64,000 nucleotides of DNA from Actinomycetes bacterium (GCA_023392635.1 JAEVYS010000051.1:12506-76505); one strand, 5' to 3'. Positions 33,298 through 41,964 are shown, counted from the stretch's first letter. The notes: generated from the sequence alone by a model not told the origin. Numbers and translations: made by a program.

Positions 33298-34233
33298 CTA
33301 GGCCTCGACGCGCATCGGGATGCCCGTCTCCCGCTCCGACACCTGCCACAGGACGGCGATCGCCCCGTCCAGGTTGTGGCGCAGCAGGGGACGGAACAGT
33401 GGCAGTCGCACCGGCGGCCCGGTGTTGATGTAGCGGGGGCCGTACAGTTCGCCGCCCCGTGCCGCTGGGTCGGTGGCGGCACGGAGCTGCGGCATGGCGC
33501 CGTCGGCCGCCGTCATGCCCGTCCGGGCGGCGAGCCACTGCCAGAAGGGCCCCGACGCGCCGCCGCCGCCCTCACGGACGGTCCGCACCTGAAGGTCGGT
33601 GTGCGACAGCCCGGGATGGGCCATCAGGCTGGACGCGCGCACGCCGGCCCTCTCGAACTCGCGTTGCAGCCCGAGCGCGAAGTGGTAGTTCGCCAGCTTC
33701 GACTGCCCGTAACCCCGCCACGGCGAGTAGGTGCCGTGCAGGTGCGGGTTGCGCGGGTCGAGCGGAGCGCCCATGTGGTGTGCGGTGCTGGTCACCGACA
33801 CCACCCGCGCAGCCGGGGCGGCCAGGAGAGCCGGCATCAGGTGGGCCGTCAGCGCCCAGTGCCCGAGGTGGTTGACGCCCAGCTGCATCTCGAAGCCGTC
33901 CGCCGTGGTGCGCTCCGGCATCGCCATCACGCCGGCGTTGTTCACGAGGATGTCGATCCGGTCGTGGCGGGCGAGGACCTGGTCGGCGGCCGCCCGCACC
34001 GAGGCGAGAGAGCCCAGGTCGAGGGGAACGAGGTCCAGCTCGGCGTCCCGCGTCCGGGCCCGTATGCCGGCGGCGGCGTCGCTCGCCTTGCCCTGGTCGC
34101 GCACAGCCATCACCACGGTCGCGCCGTGGGCAGCCAGGGCCGAGGCGGTCTCCAGGCCCAGTCCGCCGTTGGCCCCGGTCACGACGGCGACCTTTCCGGT
34201 GAGCTCGGGGATGTCGTCGCGTGTGAAGTCCAT
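33298..34233 (-). CDS. Short-chain dehydrogenase/reductase (retinol dehydrogenase-like)
   Basis: A 311-residue NAD(P)-dependent oxidoreductase. The Rossmann motif VVTGANGGLGLETA, the NNAG motif in DILVNNAGVMAMP, and the catalytic Ser-Tyr-Lys (SVTSTAHHMG and YGQSKLANYHFAL) are complete. It resembles the RDH/WW-domain oxidoreductase branch; the substrate is unknown. The ATG at 34233 lies 7 nt after TACCGT, a leaderless pattern. It follows the ferredoxin gene on the same strand but has its own promoter signal. Confidence 0.9.
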   Translation of the reverse strand: MDFTRDDIPELTGKVAVVTGANGGLGLETASALAAHGATVVMAVRDQGKASDAAAGIRARTRDAELDLVPLDLGSLASVRAAADQVLARHDRIDILVNNAGVMAMPERTTADGFEMQLGVNHLGHWALTAHLMPALLAAPAARVVSVTSTAHHMGAPLDPRNPHLHGTYSPWRGYGQSKLANYHFALGLQREFERAGVRASSLMAHPGLSHTDLQVRTVREGGGGASGPFWQWLAARTGMTAADGAMPQLRAATDPAARGGELYGPRYINTGPPVRLPLFRPLLRHNLDGAIAVLWQVSERETGIPMRVEA

Positions 34234-34302
34234 GTCAAGGACGGTACTCAGCCCTCCTGACCCTGAACAGGGTGAGCAGTGACGTCGGGTCGGGGACCCG
34301 TG

Positions 34303-34512
34303 TCAGCGGAGGTACAGCGCGCGTGCGGGGCAGAGCTTGACCGCGAGCGCGGCGTCGTCAGGTGCCACGGCCTCCCGCCGGACGACGGGGTAGCCCCACT
34401 CGTCGAGCACCACCGCGCCGGGAAGGGTCTGGGCGCACACCCCGTGCCCGGAGCAGAGCACGCGGTCCACGGCGATGCGGGCGGGTTCAGGCGTACTGGA
34501 CACGAGGGACAC
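34303..34512 (-). CDS. Small ferredoxin (single cluster, CxxHxxC...CP type)
   Basis: A 69-residue ferredoxin. VDRVLCSGHGVCAQTLP and the late VKLCPARALYLR supply three Cys, with a His in place of one ligand, the pattern of ferredoxins that serve P450s and often bind a 3Fe-4S cluster. The gene begins inside the last codons of the NuoF-like gene. GTG 34512 and GTG 34503 are both possible starts; AGAAGG lies just upstream of the first. It is the last gene of the ApbE redox operon and probably passes electrons to or from the NuoF-like flavoprotein. Confidence 0.82.
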   Translation of the reverse strand: MSLVSSTPEPARIAVDRVLCSGHGVCAQTLPGAVVLDEWGYPVVRREAVAPDDAALAVKLCPARALYLR

Positions 34513-35587
34513 CGTCCTTCTCGCAGGTGCGGGTGGCGTGGGCGGCGAACTCGGGCGCAAGCGTGCGCAGGGCGGACGCCGCGAAGCGCGAGACCCCGTC
34601 GGGGTGGGCGCAGGCTCCCCGGCGGTCGAGCAGCCCGAGGCGTTGCTCGAGCGCGTGTCGCGTCGCAGCGCCTGGACGGACCGCGTGCTCGTACCACGCC
34701 TGGGAGAGGGCGGGCAGCCCGAACATGCAGGGGCCGCACTGGCCCGCCGACTCCCCCGCCGCGTAGGCGATCAGCTCCCCGGCGACCTGAACCGCACACC
34801 GCGCCGGATCCCAGACGGTGACGATGCCGGGACCGAGGGCGCCGCCGTGGCGCTTCATGCCCGGCGTGTCCCAGATCGTCGTCCGGGCGTCGGCCTCACT
34901 GATCACGACGCCCCCCAGCCCACCGACGCCGACGTGCCGGGCATCGGCCGGCAGACCGCCGGCTGCGTCGATCAGGTCGATCAGGGCCACTCCGGCGGAC
35001 GCCTCGTACACGCCCGGCTGCCGGACGTACCCGCCGACGGCGACCAGTCGTGGCCCGGGCTCGGCAGTGGTGCCGTACGAGCGGAACCAGTCGGCTCCCC
35101 GCCGTGCGATCTGGCTCACCCGCCACAGGGTCTCGGCGTTGAGCACGACGGTGGGCGGGATCCGGCGTCCCTGGCTGTCGACGCCGCCGAACACGAACGG
35201 CGCGCGCTTCGTCATGGGTCGAGCCAGCCCACCCCGGGCCAGCGAGATGATCGAGGTCTCCTCCGAGGAGACGTAGCGGTGCGGCACCTCGAGCACGTCG
35301 AGCCCGGCGCGGTTCAGCAGTGCCGCGGTCCGGGACCCCCGGTGGGCGGCATAGCGTATGTGCGGGTGCCGCCCGGACGCGACCAGGCCGGCGCCCTCGA
35401 TCAGCTCGTGCAGGTGGTGCTCGACGATCCACGCGTCCTTGATCGCGCCCACCTCGCCGTCGCAGGCGTTCACGATGAGGTCGGCGTCGTTCTCGGCCGC
35501 CGCCCGCACCTTGATGGCCGTCCGGAAGGCGGCGCCCCCGCGTCCGGTCAGGCCCGAGTCGTCGAGCAGCTGGATGAGATCGGTCAT
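34487..35587 (-). CDS. NuoF-like flavo-iron-sulfur protein (NADH dehydrogenase subunit F / SLBB domain)
   Basis: A 366-residue protein related to complex I subunit NuoF. SGLTGRGGAAFRTAIKV and IVNACDGEVGAIKDAWIVE correspond to the FMN/NADH site. An SLBB-like domain (GGYVRQPGVYEASAG) follows near residue 190. The C-terminus has the 4Fe-4S motif ESAGQCGPCMFGL with a later Cys in RRGACAHP. The usual N-terminal stretch before the FMN site is missing, so it is shorter than NuoF. It overlaps the cytochrome b-like gene by 4 bp (ATGA) with CAGGAG upstream. It may connect NADH or ferredoxin to the membrane heme protein. Confidence 0.82.
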   Translation of the reverse strand: MTDLIQLLDDSGLTGRGGAAFRTAIKVRAAAENDADLIVNACDGEVGAIKDAWIVEHHLHELIEGAGLVASGRHPHIRYAAHRGSRTAALLNRAGLDVLEVPHRYVSSEETSIISLARGGLARPMTKRAPFVFGGVDSQGRRIPPTVVLNAETLWRVSQIARRGADWFRSYGTTAEPGPRLVAVGGYVRQPGVYEASAGVALIDLIDAAGGLPADARHVGVGGLGGVVISEADARTTIWDTPGMKRHGGALGPGIVTVWDPARCAVQVAGELIAYAAGESAGQCGPCMFGLPALSQAWYEHAVRPGAATRHALEQRLGLLDRRGACAHPDGVSRFAASALRTLAPEFAAHATRTCEKDGVPRVQYA

Positions 35588-36150
35588 GACCACTCCTGGG
35601 TGTTGATCGCGCGTCGGCGCTCGTTGTCGGCGTGGGTGCTGGCCACGCGCCAGGCTGCGGCCAGGCCGCCTGCGGTCGCGCAGGCGATCGACGTCAGCCG
35701 CAGCAGCGGCTGGTCCGCCGTGCCCATGAAGAAGCCGTGGCCCACGGCCACCGCCCACATCGCATAGGACAGCCAGTGCACCTGCCGCCATCGCCGCTCG
35801 GGGAGGCGGTGTCGCAGGTAGCTGGTCACCATCAACACGACCAGGAGGTCCACGGCGATGGTGCCGAGCCCGATGAGCAGGGCCTCGTAGCCGGAGGTGA
35901 ACGGCACCAGTACGGCGAGCCAGCCGATCGGGACGTAGCCGTCCACGATCGCGGTGACGACATGGGTGGCGAGGAACACCAACGAGCCGAGCGAGAGCCA
36001 GCGGTGGAGACCCATCACGATCGTGGCGCTCTCACCGTGGGGACGGCGCCGCCCGGCGGTGACCATGCCGAGGCAGGTCACGATCGTGAGCAGGACGATG
36101 CTCACGACGCCGCTGGCGCGCGAGAGGTACCACAGGGTCTGGCCCGTCAT
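35584..36150 (-). CDS. Ferric reductase-like transmembrane cytochrome b protein
   Basis: A 188-residue membrane protein with five or six helices. His residues in IVMGLHRWLSLGS, FLATHVVTAIV, WRQVHWLSYAMW and AVGHGFFMG are spaced as bis-heme ligands in ferric reductase/MsrQ-like proteins. It would move electrons across the membrane. The ATG at 36150 has GAAGGAG 7 nt upstream and overlaps the ApbE gene by 4 bp; its end overlaps the NuoF-like gene likewise. The electron acceptor outside is unknown. Confidence 0.82.
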   Translation of the reverse strand: MTGQTLWYLSRASGVVSIVLLTIVTCLGMVTAGRRRPHGESATIVMGLHRWLSLGSLVFLATHVVTAIVDGYVPIGWLAVLVPFTSGYEALLIGLGTIAVDLLVVLMVTSYLRHRLPERRWRQVHWLSYAMWAVAVGHGFFMGTADQPLLRLTSIACATAGGLAAAWRVASTHADNERRRAINTQEWS

Positions 36151-37100
36151 GCGCCGACTCCTTCTCCGGGGGCCGGCCAGCCGGGAGTCAGTACCGTACC
36201 GCCGCAGGCGCGGTCGAGCCGGGCGGCGATCCCGCGGTCGCCGAGCCAGGACGGGGCGTCCTCGCCGAGCACGACCGCCGCCGTGGACGCGGTGTTGGCC
36301 TCCAGAGCCGTGGCTGCGATGCAGGTGACGTCGGCCCAGACGGCCGGAGCGGTGGTGCCGGTCCGCGGGTCGACGATGTGGTGGGCCGTGCCCCCACCGG
36401 TCGCCCACCGCCGCAGCTGCGTCGAGGAGGTGGCGACTCCCTGGTCCGCGATCGCGATGACCTGCCGGATCCTGCCGTCGGCGGCTTCGACCCCGACCCG
36501 CCACCCGTCCTGGGGTGGCGGGCCGGCCACGGCGATGTCGCCACCGAGGTTCACCAGGAAGCCGCCCTCGAAGGTGGCACCCAGCGCGCGGGCGATCGTG
36601 TCGGCGGCGTGGGCCTTGGCCGAGGCACCGAAATCGAGGACGGTGCTCCTCGGCGTCGCGATCCGGCGTCCGCCCGCCGCGGCGACGCGCCGCCAGCCCG
36701 GCACCTCCACCGGACTGCGCGACACGGTGAAGCCGGTGCGCGAACGGACGAGTTCGAGGTCCAGGTCGTAACCGGACGCGATGACCGCCGACCCGACCGT
36801 GAAGTCGACCAGCCCTCCGCTGATCCGGGCGGCGTGCCGAGCGGCCCGCAGGTACTCGACGAAGATCGGGGACGCGTCGCACCAGGCGTCGGCGGTGCGC
36901 GCCCGCTCGGCGAGCCTGCTGACCTCGGAGTCGGGACGAAAGCGCGACACCGCTCGGTCCAGCGCGGCGAGGTGGTCCACCGCGAACGCCAGCGCGGCGT
37001 CCAGGCTGGAAGGGATCGTGGCCAGCACCGAGTTGGTCGTGCCGATGGCCTCGAACGTGGCCACCGCGGGGGTGCCGATCGTCAAGGACGCCTGGGTCAT
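36147..37100 (-). CDS. apbE: FAD:protein FMN transferase (ApbE family)
   Basis: A 317-residue enzyme that attaches FMN from FAD to Ser/Thr of target proteins on the outside of the membrane. Motifs include SRFRPDSEVSRL, GGLVDFTVGSAVI, VLDFGASAKAHAADTIA (the nucleotide site, with GASAKA where many have GGxxKG), FLVNLGGDIAVAG and AHHIVDPRTG. No clear signal peptide or lipobox is present, so export is uncertain. GGAGGAGGAG precedes the ATG. It is the second gene of a tightly packed five-gene leftward operon, but no protein with a flavinylation motif is seen beside it. Confidence 0.9.
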   Translation of the reverse strand: MTQASLTIGTPAVATFEAIGTTNSVLATIPSSLDAALAFAVDHLAALDRAVSRFRPDSEVSRLAERARTADAWCDASPIFVEYLRAARHAARISGGLVDFTVGSAVIASGYDLDLELVRSRTGFTVSRSPVEVPGWRRVAAAGGRRIATPRSTVLDFGASAKAHAADTIARALGATFEGGFLVNLGGDIAVAGPPPQDGWRVGVEAADGRIRQVIAIADQGVATSSTQLRRWATGGGTAHHIVDPRTGTTAPAVWADVTCIAATALEANTASTAAVVLGEDAPSWLGDRGIAARLDRACGGTVLTPGWPAPGEGVGA

Positions 37101-37125
37101 GCTCCTCCTCCCACTGCGATCCGGC

Positions 37126-37416
37126 TCAGGAGCCCTTGGTCTTGGTGTGGGTAGGGCCGGAAGCAGTGGTCGCTGTCCGGGTCGGGGCGAAGGTCTGGCC
37201 CGCGGTCTTCCTGGTACTCGTGCGGGCGCTGTCGGGCGCGCGGCCGGTCGTGGCGGTCGCCTGCTGCGTCGGGCCCGCGGGGTCGACCGCTGCGTCCGCC
37301 TGCTGCGTGGTGCTCGCCAGCGCGAGGGACGCGGCCACGCCGGCGGTGACCACCGTTGCTCCTGCCATCACGGTGCCGACGAGGACCCTCGTCCGGGTGA
37401 GTGCGGTCGTTGGCAT
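37126..37416 (-). CDS. Small membrane-anchored Thr/Ala-rich protein, first gene of the ApbE operon
   Basis: A 96-residue protein with a signal-anchor helix (residues 12-35, LVGTVMAGATVVTAGVAASL) and then a low-complexity Thr/Ala/Ser/Lys tail. No folded domain is visible. In related loci I would expect an FMN-binding protein with a [ST]GA[ST] motif here; the only GAT is inside the helix, so this could be the anchor and linker left after loss of such a domain. GGAGG lies 7 nt before the ATG. It ends 25 bp before apbE. Confidence 0.6.
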   Translation of the reverse strand: MPTTALTRTRVLVGTVMAGATVVTAGVAASLALASTTQQADAAVDPAGPTQQATATTGRAPDSARTSTRKTAGQTFAPTRTATTASGPTHTKTKGS

Positions 37417-37556
37417 GGGAAAGCCTCCAGGTGCTCGGGTGCGTCGTCTGGGACAACTGTCCCCGCGGAGGCTGTGGCCAACCTGTACGCCAGCACATGG
37501 CGCGCCTAACCGAACGTCAAGCTTGTCTCAAGGCACGTCTGGCGGAGCCGGGCATG

Positions 37557-37601
37557 CAACGGCCCCGGTAACCAAGGGGGAGATGGTTGCCGGGGCCGTT
37601 G
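37557..37601. terminator. Strong hairpin after rpfB
   Basis: An 18-bp stem, 37557-37574 with 37584-37601, has one G-T type mismatch and a 9-nt loop (AGGGGGAGA). It lies 39 bp beyond the rpfB stop codon and ends rpfB transcription before the next leftward operon. No T tract is present. Confidence 0.75.
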
Positions 37602-37640
37602 GGCCGGGGGAGGGTACCTACGCTGACGGTTCGAGGGGGG

Positions 37641-38762
37641 TCAGGCGCAGGTCCATGGACTCGTGCCGGCTTTGGCGTAGTAGCGGTTCGCCACGGTGAT
37701 CTGCTGAGCCCGGCTGGCCTGGTGCGGATAGGCGGCGAAGTCGCGCCCTCCGTTGGCCCGCCAGGAGGCGAGGTTGAACTGCAGCCCGCCGTAGTAGCCG
37801 TTGCCGGTGTTGATGTGCCAATTGCCGCCCGACTCGCAACGGGCGATGCGATCCCACATCGCCGCGCGGGCCAGGTTGATGCCGACGCCGTTGCTGGACG
37901 TCTTGGTGCCCACCTCCAGGACCTGCGAGCGGGGCTTGGTGAGCACGGTCTGCGCGACCACGACCCGCTTCGTCACCTTGCCGTTGACCACGGTGATCTC
38001 GTAGGTGCGCCTGGCCTTGCCGCTCTGGCCGGCGGTGACGAGCCGCGACTCACCCTTCCACAGGCTCGAGTTGTTCTTCCGGACGGTCGTGAAGCCCACC
38101 TTCTCGGTCTTCACCTTGGTCTTCACCGTGACCCGTTCCAGGGTGATCGTCGACCCCGCCACGATGGCGGTGGAGCCGACCGGCTCCAGGCGGTCGGTGG
38201 CGGAGGCCACCAGCCCCTGATCAGCCAGCAGGTCGGCCACGGTGGGGGCGCTCGTCGTGACGTCCGAGCGCTTCCCGCCGACCTCGAGCACGACGTGCTT
38301 GGGTGTGGTGACCTCGACCGTGAGCCCATTCCTGGGCAGGGGAGTGGCGAGCGGGACGGACGTGCGCGCCTGCCCGAGGCCGGTGCTGTCCGCGGACGCC
38401 ACGAGAGCAGCAGGCGCCGCGGCTGCGGCGTCGGCGATCAGCGCCTCACTGAGGGTGGAAGCCGTGGTGGTGATGGTGCGGGGAGTGCCGTCGACGTTCA
38501 GTGTCAGCTGCTTGGCGAACCTGACGGTGACTGTGCCACCGCTGGGGACGGCGGTCTCAGGCGCCGGGCTGACCTTGTCGCCTGCGGCGAGCACGATGCC
38601 CTTCGCCGCCAGGATGTCGGAGACGGTGAGCGCGAAGCCGCTCGCCGGTTCGACCTGTCCATCGACGTTCAACTGAACGTCCTTGTACAGGCTCACCGCA
38701 GTCAGGGCGCCGCCGGCAAGCAGCGCCGCTGTCAGTGCGGTGGCGGTGATCGACTTGTTCAA
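37641..38762 (-). CDS. rpfB: Resuscitation-promoting factor, RpfB type
   Basis: A 373-residue cell-wall muralytic enzyme that wakes dormant actinobacteria. The N-terminal signal-anchor (1-25) is followed by three DUF348 ubiquitin-like repeats (about 26-200), a G5 domain (about 205-285) and the lysozyme-like Rpf domain (about 300-373) with the catalytic Glu in ARCESGGNW and the motifs YYGGLQFNLASW and ANRYYAKAG. The best start is a TTG at 38762 just after GAGG; no ATG gives the signal sequence. A TTGACC-17-CAGGCT promoter flanked by inverted CTGAGAAAA arms precedes it. Confidence 0.92.
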   Translation of the reverse strand: MNKSITATALTAALLAGGALTAVSLYKDVQLNVDGQVEPASGFALTVSDILAAKGIVLAAGDKVSPAPETAVPSGGTVTVRFAKQLTLNVDGTPRTITTTASTLSEALIADAAAAAPAALVASADSTGLGQARTSVPLATPLPRNGLTVEVTTPKHVVLEVGGKRSDVTTSAPTVADLLADQGLVASATDRLEPVGSTAIVAGSTITLERVTVKTKVKTEKVGFTTVRKNNSSLWKGESRLVTAGQSGKARRTYEITVVNGKVTKRVVVAQTVLTKPRSQVLEVGTKTSSNGVGINLARAAMWDRIARCESGGNWHINTGNGYYGGLQFNLASWRANGGRDFAAYPHQASRAQQITVANRYYAKAGTSPWTCA

Positions 38763-38795
38763 AACCTCGTCCCCCGATGGTGTAGCAGGCAGTTC

Positions 38796-38843
38796 CTGAG
38801 AAAAGCCTGCATGATCCTGAGAGATAGGTCAAGTTTTTCTCAG
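38796..38843 (-). promoter_or_regulatory. rpfB promoter bracketed by inverted CTGAGAAAA arms
   Basis: On the reverse strand TTGACC (38827-38832) and CAGGCT (38804-38809) are 17 bp apart. The 9-bp arms CTGAGAAAA (38796-38804) and TTTTCTCAG (38835-38843) enclose them exactly, and a third CTGAGA lies at 38817. The arrangement looks like an operator pair for a dimeric regulator. Confidence 0.5.
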
Positions 38844-38877
38844 AATCCACCCTCGGGGAAGAGGCGTGCGTCTCGCG

Positions 38878-39486
38878 TCAGAGGACGACTGCCGCCCGAG
38901 CCTTGGCGAGTCGGGCGGCGACGTCGGTCCAGTTGACGACGTTCCACCACGCCTTCACGTAGTCGGCCTTGACGTTCTTGTACTGCAGGTAGAACGCGTG
39001 CTCCCACATGTCGAGTTGGAGGACCGGCAGCTGCGCCACCGGGACGCTGTTCTGCTGGTCGTAGAGCTGGTTGATGTTGAGGCGCTGGCCGAGCGGGTCC
39101 CAGACGAGGAGGGCCCAGCCCGATCCCTGCAGCGAGTTGGCCGCGGCCTCGAACTGGCCCTTGAAGCCGGCGAACCCACCGAAGAACTCCTCGATGGCTG
39201 CCGCGACCTCTCCGTCCGGCTCGCCGCCGCCCTCGGGCGACATGTTCTTCCAGAAGACCGAGTGGTTGATGTGGCCGCCGAGGTGGAAGGCGAGGTCCTT
39301 CTCGAGCTTGGGGATGCTCGCGAAATCGCCGGACCCGCGCGCCTCGGCCAGCTTGTCGAGGGCGGTGTTGGCACCGGCCACGTACGCGGCGTGGTGCTTG
39401 CTGTGGTGGAGTTCCATGATCTCCGGCGCGATGTGCGGGGCGAGGGCTCCGTAGTCGTAGTCGAGGTCGGGCAGCGTGTAGGCCAT
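38878..39486 (-). CDS. sodA: Superoxide dismutase, Fe/Mn type
   Basis: A 202-residue cytoplasmic dismutase. Metal ligands are present: His in MELHHSKHHAAYV, His in HLGGHINHSVFW, and Asp/His in VLQLDMWEHAFYLQY. GGGEPDG and GSGWALLVWDP are typical family segments. Whether it takes iron, manganese or both (cambialistic, as in Propionibacterium) cannot be read directly. The ATG at 39486 follows AAGGGAAACC. rpfB is 115 bp downstream on the same strand but has its own promoter. Confidence 0.95.
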   Translation of the reverse strand: MAYTLPDLDYDYGALAPHIAPEIMELHHSKHHAAYVAGANTALDKLAEARGSGDFASIPKLEKDLAFHLGGHINHSVFWKNMSPEGGGEPDGEVAAAIEEFFGGFAGFKGQFEAAANSLQGSGWALLVWDPLGQRLNINQLYDQQNSVPVAQLPVLQLDMWEHAFYLQYKNVKADYVKAWWNVVNWTDVAARLAKARAAVVL

Positions 39487-39547
39487 CAGGTTTCCCTTCG
39501 TTGCGTTGACTGGCTATCACCTACCCCCAACCTGCCCCCTCCAGCGG

Positions 39548-40378
39548 CTATTCCGCCAGAGGTCGGGCTGGATTCGGTGGCACGAAGCTCGCCCGGCGGG
39601 CGGCCCTGCGCAGCAGCCGCAGCAGGGGGACGCCGAGCAGCGCGACCAGCACGGCGTTGGTCAGGGCACGGCCCAGGTTCCACCCCATGGACGTCGCCAG
39701 GTTGAACAGGACGAACCGGTGGAGGTTGTCCGCAGGGGACGCCGACGGGTCGAACGACAGCTGCGTGCCGTCACCGATCGCGAACGGCCAGAACGAGAAG
39801 TCCATCAGCCAGCCGTACGCGAAGGCCGAGACCATGCCGTACGCCGCCAGCACGGCGAGCTCCCACCGGCCGCGGACGCGCGGGAGCCAGCCGGCGAACA
39901 GCCCGACGAAGCCGGCGGTGAGCATCTGGTAGGGCAGCCACGGACCGACGCCCGAGGTGATCAGCGCGGAGGTGAACAAGGTGATCGCCCCCAGGGCGAA
40001 GCCGAAGCCGGCCCCGAACACCCGGCCGGCCAGAATCATCAGGAAGAAGATGAGTTCGAACCCCGCGGTCCCTGCGCTGAGCGGGCGCAGGATGGTGCCG
40101 ACCGCCGCGAGTACGCCCAGCATGGCCAGCGTCTTGGCGTCCATCCGGCCACCGGCGAGTTCGGACAGGACGACCGCCAGCACCAGCGGCAGCACGATCG
40201 CGAACATCACCGGCGCCTGGGTGGCGGACATGCCGGAATCGGGACGCAGGAACAGGGGCCAGCTGAACGCGACCCCCCCGACCACGACGGCCACCACAAG
40301 GGCGAGTGAGGCGCGGCGCCCGGCGGTCGCGTCCGCCGGCCTGATCATCGGCTGTGCCTGGTCGCGGGTCGTCGTCAT
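39548..40378 (-). CDS. ECF transporter substrate-binding (S) component
   Basis: A 276-residue membrane protein with six or seven hydrophobic helices, the size and layout of EcfS/S-components that bind a vitamin. Notable segments are FELIFFLMILAGRVFGAGFGFALGA (given here in parts: GRVFGAGFGF) and GVGPWLPYQMLTAGFVGLFAGW, similar to the conserved core of ECF S proteins. It overlaps the ATPase gene by 4 bp (ATGA). The operon starts with a cobalamin riboswitch, so a corrinoid substrate is inferred. The charged C-terminal tail is RRAARRASF. Confidence 0.85.
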   Translation of the reverse strand: MTTTRDQAQPMIRPADATAGRRASLALVVAVVVGGVAFSWPLFLRPDSGMSATQAPVMFAIVLPLVLAVVLSELAGGRMDAKTLAMLGVLAAVGTILRPLSAGTAGFELIFFLMILAGRVFGAGFGFALGAITLFTSALITSGVGPWLPYQMLTAGFVGLFAGWLPRVRGRWELAVLAAYGMVSAFAYGWLMDFSFWPFAIGDGTQLSFDPSASPADNLHRFVLFNLATSMGWNLGRALTNAVLVALLGVPLLRLLRRAARRASFVPPNPARPLAE

Positions 40379-41964
40379 CGCAGCCCCGCCGCCACGTCGT
40401 CGGGAGTCAGCACTGGGATCGGCGCGAACACCTTCGCCATCTGCGGCGCGTACGCCGGCGAGGACGTGAGCAGGGCCGCGGTGTCACCGTCGGCGATGAT
40501 CTCGCCGTCGGCCATCAGCAGCGTCCGCCGGCTCACGGCGGCGGCGAACTCGACGTCGTGCGTGCTGATCACGACGGCCACGCCCGTGGCCGCGAGCCGT
40601 TCGATCACGCCGCGTAGTTCGGCCTTGGCGCTGTAGTCCAGGCCGCGGGTGGGCTCGTCCAGGAGCAGCACCGGCGGTCGTGCCGCCAGCTGGATCGCCA
40701 GCACCAGCGCGAGCCGCTGTCCCTCGGACAGGTCGCGCGGGTCACGCTCGCCCGGAACGTCCACGCCGAGCGTCCGCAGGAGGGTGGCGGTCGTGCCCGG
40801 CTCCGCGTCGCTCTCGGCGTCCGCCTGCTCGCACTCGGCCGCCACCGTCGGCAGGTAGAGCAGGTCGGCGGCGGTCTGGGGCACCAGGGCGACGAGCCGC
40901 CGCGCCTCGGCGGCGCCCAGCCGGCGGGGGTCGCGGCCGGCGATCGAGATGTCACCGGCACAGCTGAGAGCGCCCTGCAGGGCCCACAGCAGCGAGGACT
41001 TGCCGGCGCCGTTGCGTCCGAGCAGGGCGGTGACGCTGTGCTGGGAGAGGTGCAGGCTCACCCCGGCCACCGCGACGGTCTCGCCGAACCGCACGTCGAC
41101 GTTCGTGGCGGTGAGGGCGACCGGCCCGGGCGGGCCCGCCGTGCGTGCGGGCGGGCACGGCGCGAGGTCCTCGGACAGGACGCGCCGTCGTGCCTCGCGC
41201 ACGGTGAGTGGCACCTCGTCCCAGCCGGCGGTCCGGGCGAGTGCAGCGAGCGGGGGAGTGATGCTGGCCTTCGCCAGCACGTCCCGGGGCGACCCGTGCA
41301 GGGCGGTGCCGTCGCCGGGCAACCAGATCATCGAGTCGGCGGCCTGCATGACGCGCTCGAGCCGGTGTTCGGCGAGCACGACGGTGAGTCCGACCTCGTG
41401 CACCAGCGTGGCGATCGCCGAGAGGACGTCCTGCGCCGCGGTCGGGTCGAGGGCGGACGTCGGCTCGTCCAGCACGAGGACCCGTGGCTGTGCGGCGAGG
41501 ACGGCGGCGATCGCCACCCGCTGCTGCTGGCCGCCCGACAGGTCGACGAGCGGACGCCGTCGCAGGTCGGCGATGCCCAGCAGGTCGAGGGTCTCCTCCA
41601 CGCGCTTGCGCATGGCGGCCGGCTCGATCCCGAGTTGCTCCATGCCGTAGGCGATCTCGTCCTCGACGGTGTCGGTGACGAAGCCTCGAAGCGGGTCCTG
41701 GCCGACGTAGCCGACGACGTCGGCGAGGTCGCGGGGGCGGTGCTGTGCGGTGTTGCGCCCGTCCACAAGCACGCGGCCGGCCAGGGTGCCACCCGTGAAG
41801 TGCGGAACCAGCCCGTTGATGGCCCCCAGGAGGGTCGACTTGCCACTCCCGGTGGGACCGACGACCAGGCACAGGTCGCCTTCGGGGAGCTCGAGTGAGA
41901 CGTCGGCGAGGGCGGGGCTCGTCGCGCCGGGATAGGTGACCCGGACCCGGTCGAAGGTGATCAC
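40375..41964 (-). CDS. ECF transporter ATPase, fused EcfA-EcfA' (two ABC domains)
   Basis: A 529-residue protein with two ABC ATPase domains. Domain 1 (about 1-235) has GPTGSGKST, signature LSGGQQQR and Walker B VLVLDEPTSALD. Domain 2 (about 285-510) has GRNGAGKSS, a variant signature LSEGQRL and LLLDEPTRGLD. It replaces the separate EcfA and EcfA' subunits that power vitamin import. The frame is open upstream, but the GTG at 41964 overlaps the EcfT stop (GTGA) and gives the family start VITFDRVRVTYPG. It lies between EcfT and EcfS in a four-gene-junction operon. Confidence 0.93.
   Translation of the reverse strand: MITFDRVRVTYPGATSPALADVSLELPEGDLCLVVGPTGSGKSTLLGAINGLVPHFTGGTLAGRVLVDGRNTAQHRPRDLADVVGYVGQDPLRGFVTDTVEDEIAYGMEQLGIEPAAMRKRVEETLDLLGIADLRRRPLVDLSGGQQQRVAIAAVLAAQPRVLVLDEPTSALDPTAAQDVLSAIATLVHEVGLTVVLAEHRLERVMQAADSMIWLPGDGTALHGSPRDVLAKASITPPLAALARTAGWDEVPLTVREARRRVLSEDLAPCPPARTAGPPGPVALTATNVDVRFGETVAVAGVSLHLSQHSVTALLGRNGAGKSSLLWALQGALSCAGDISIAGRDPRRLGAAEARRLVALVPQTAADLLYLPTVAAECEQADAESDAEPGTTATLLRTLGVDVPGERDPRDLSEGQRLALVLAIQLAARPPVLLLDEPTRGLDYSAKAELRGVIERLAATGVAVVISTHDVEFAAAVSRRTLLMADGEIIADGDTAALLTSSPAYAPQMAKVFAPIPVLTPDDVAAGLR

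Noticed and set aside
37126..37416. Flavinylation motif (GAT) in the small ApbE-operon protein
   Set aside because: The only GAT lies inside the predicted membrane helix, lacks the flanking residues of the motif, and no FMN-binding domain follows.
38763..38877. Possible c-di-AMP (ydaO) riboswitch before rpfB, known for some actinobacterial rpf genes
   Set aside because: The gap to sodA is only 115 bp and a promoter lies within it, leaving too little leader; the conserved ydaO core was not seen.
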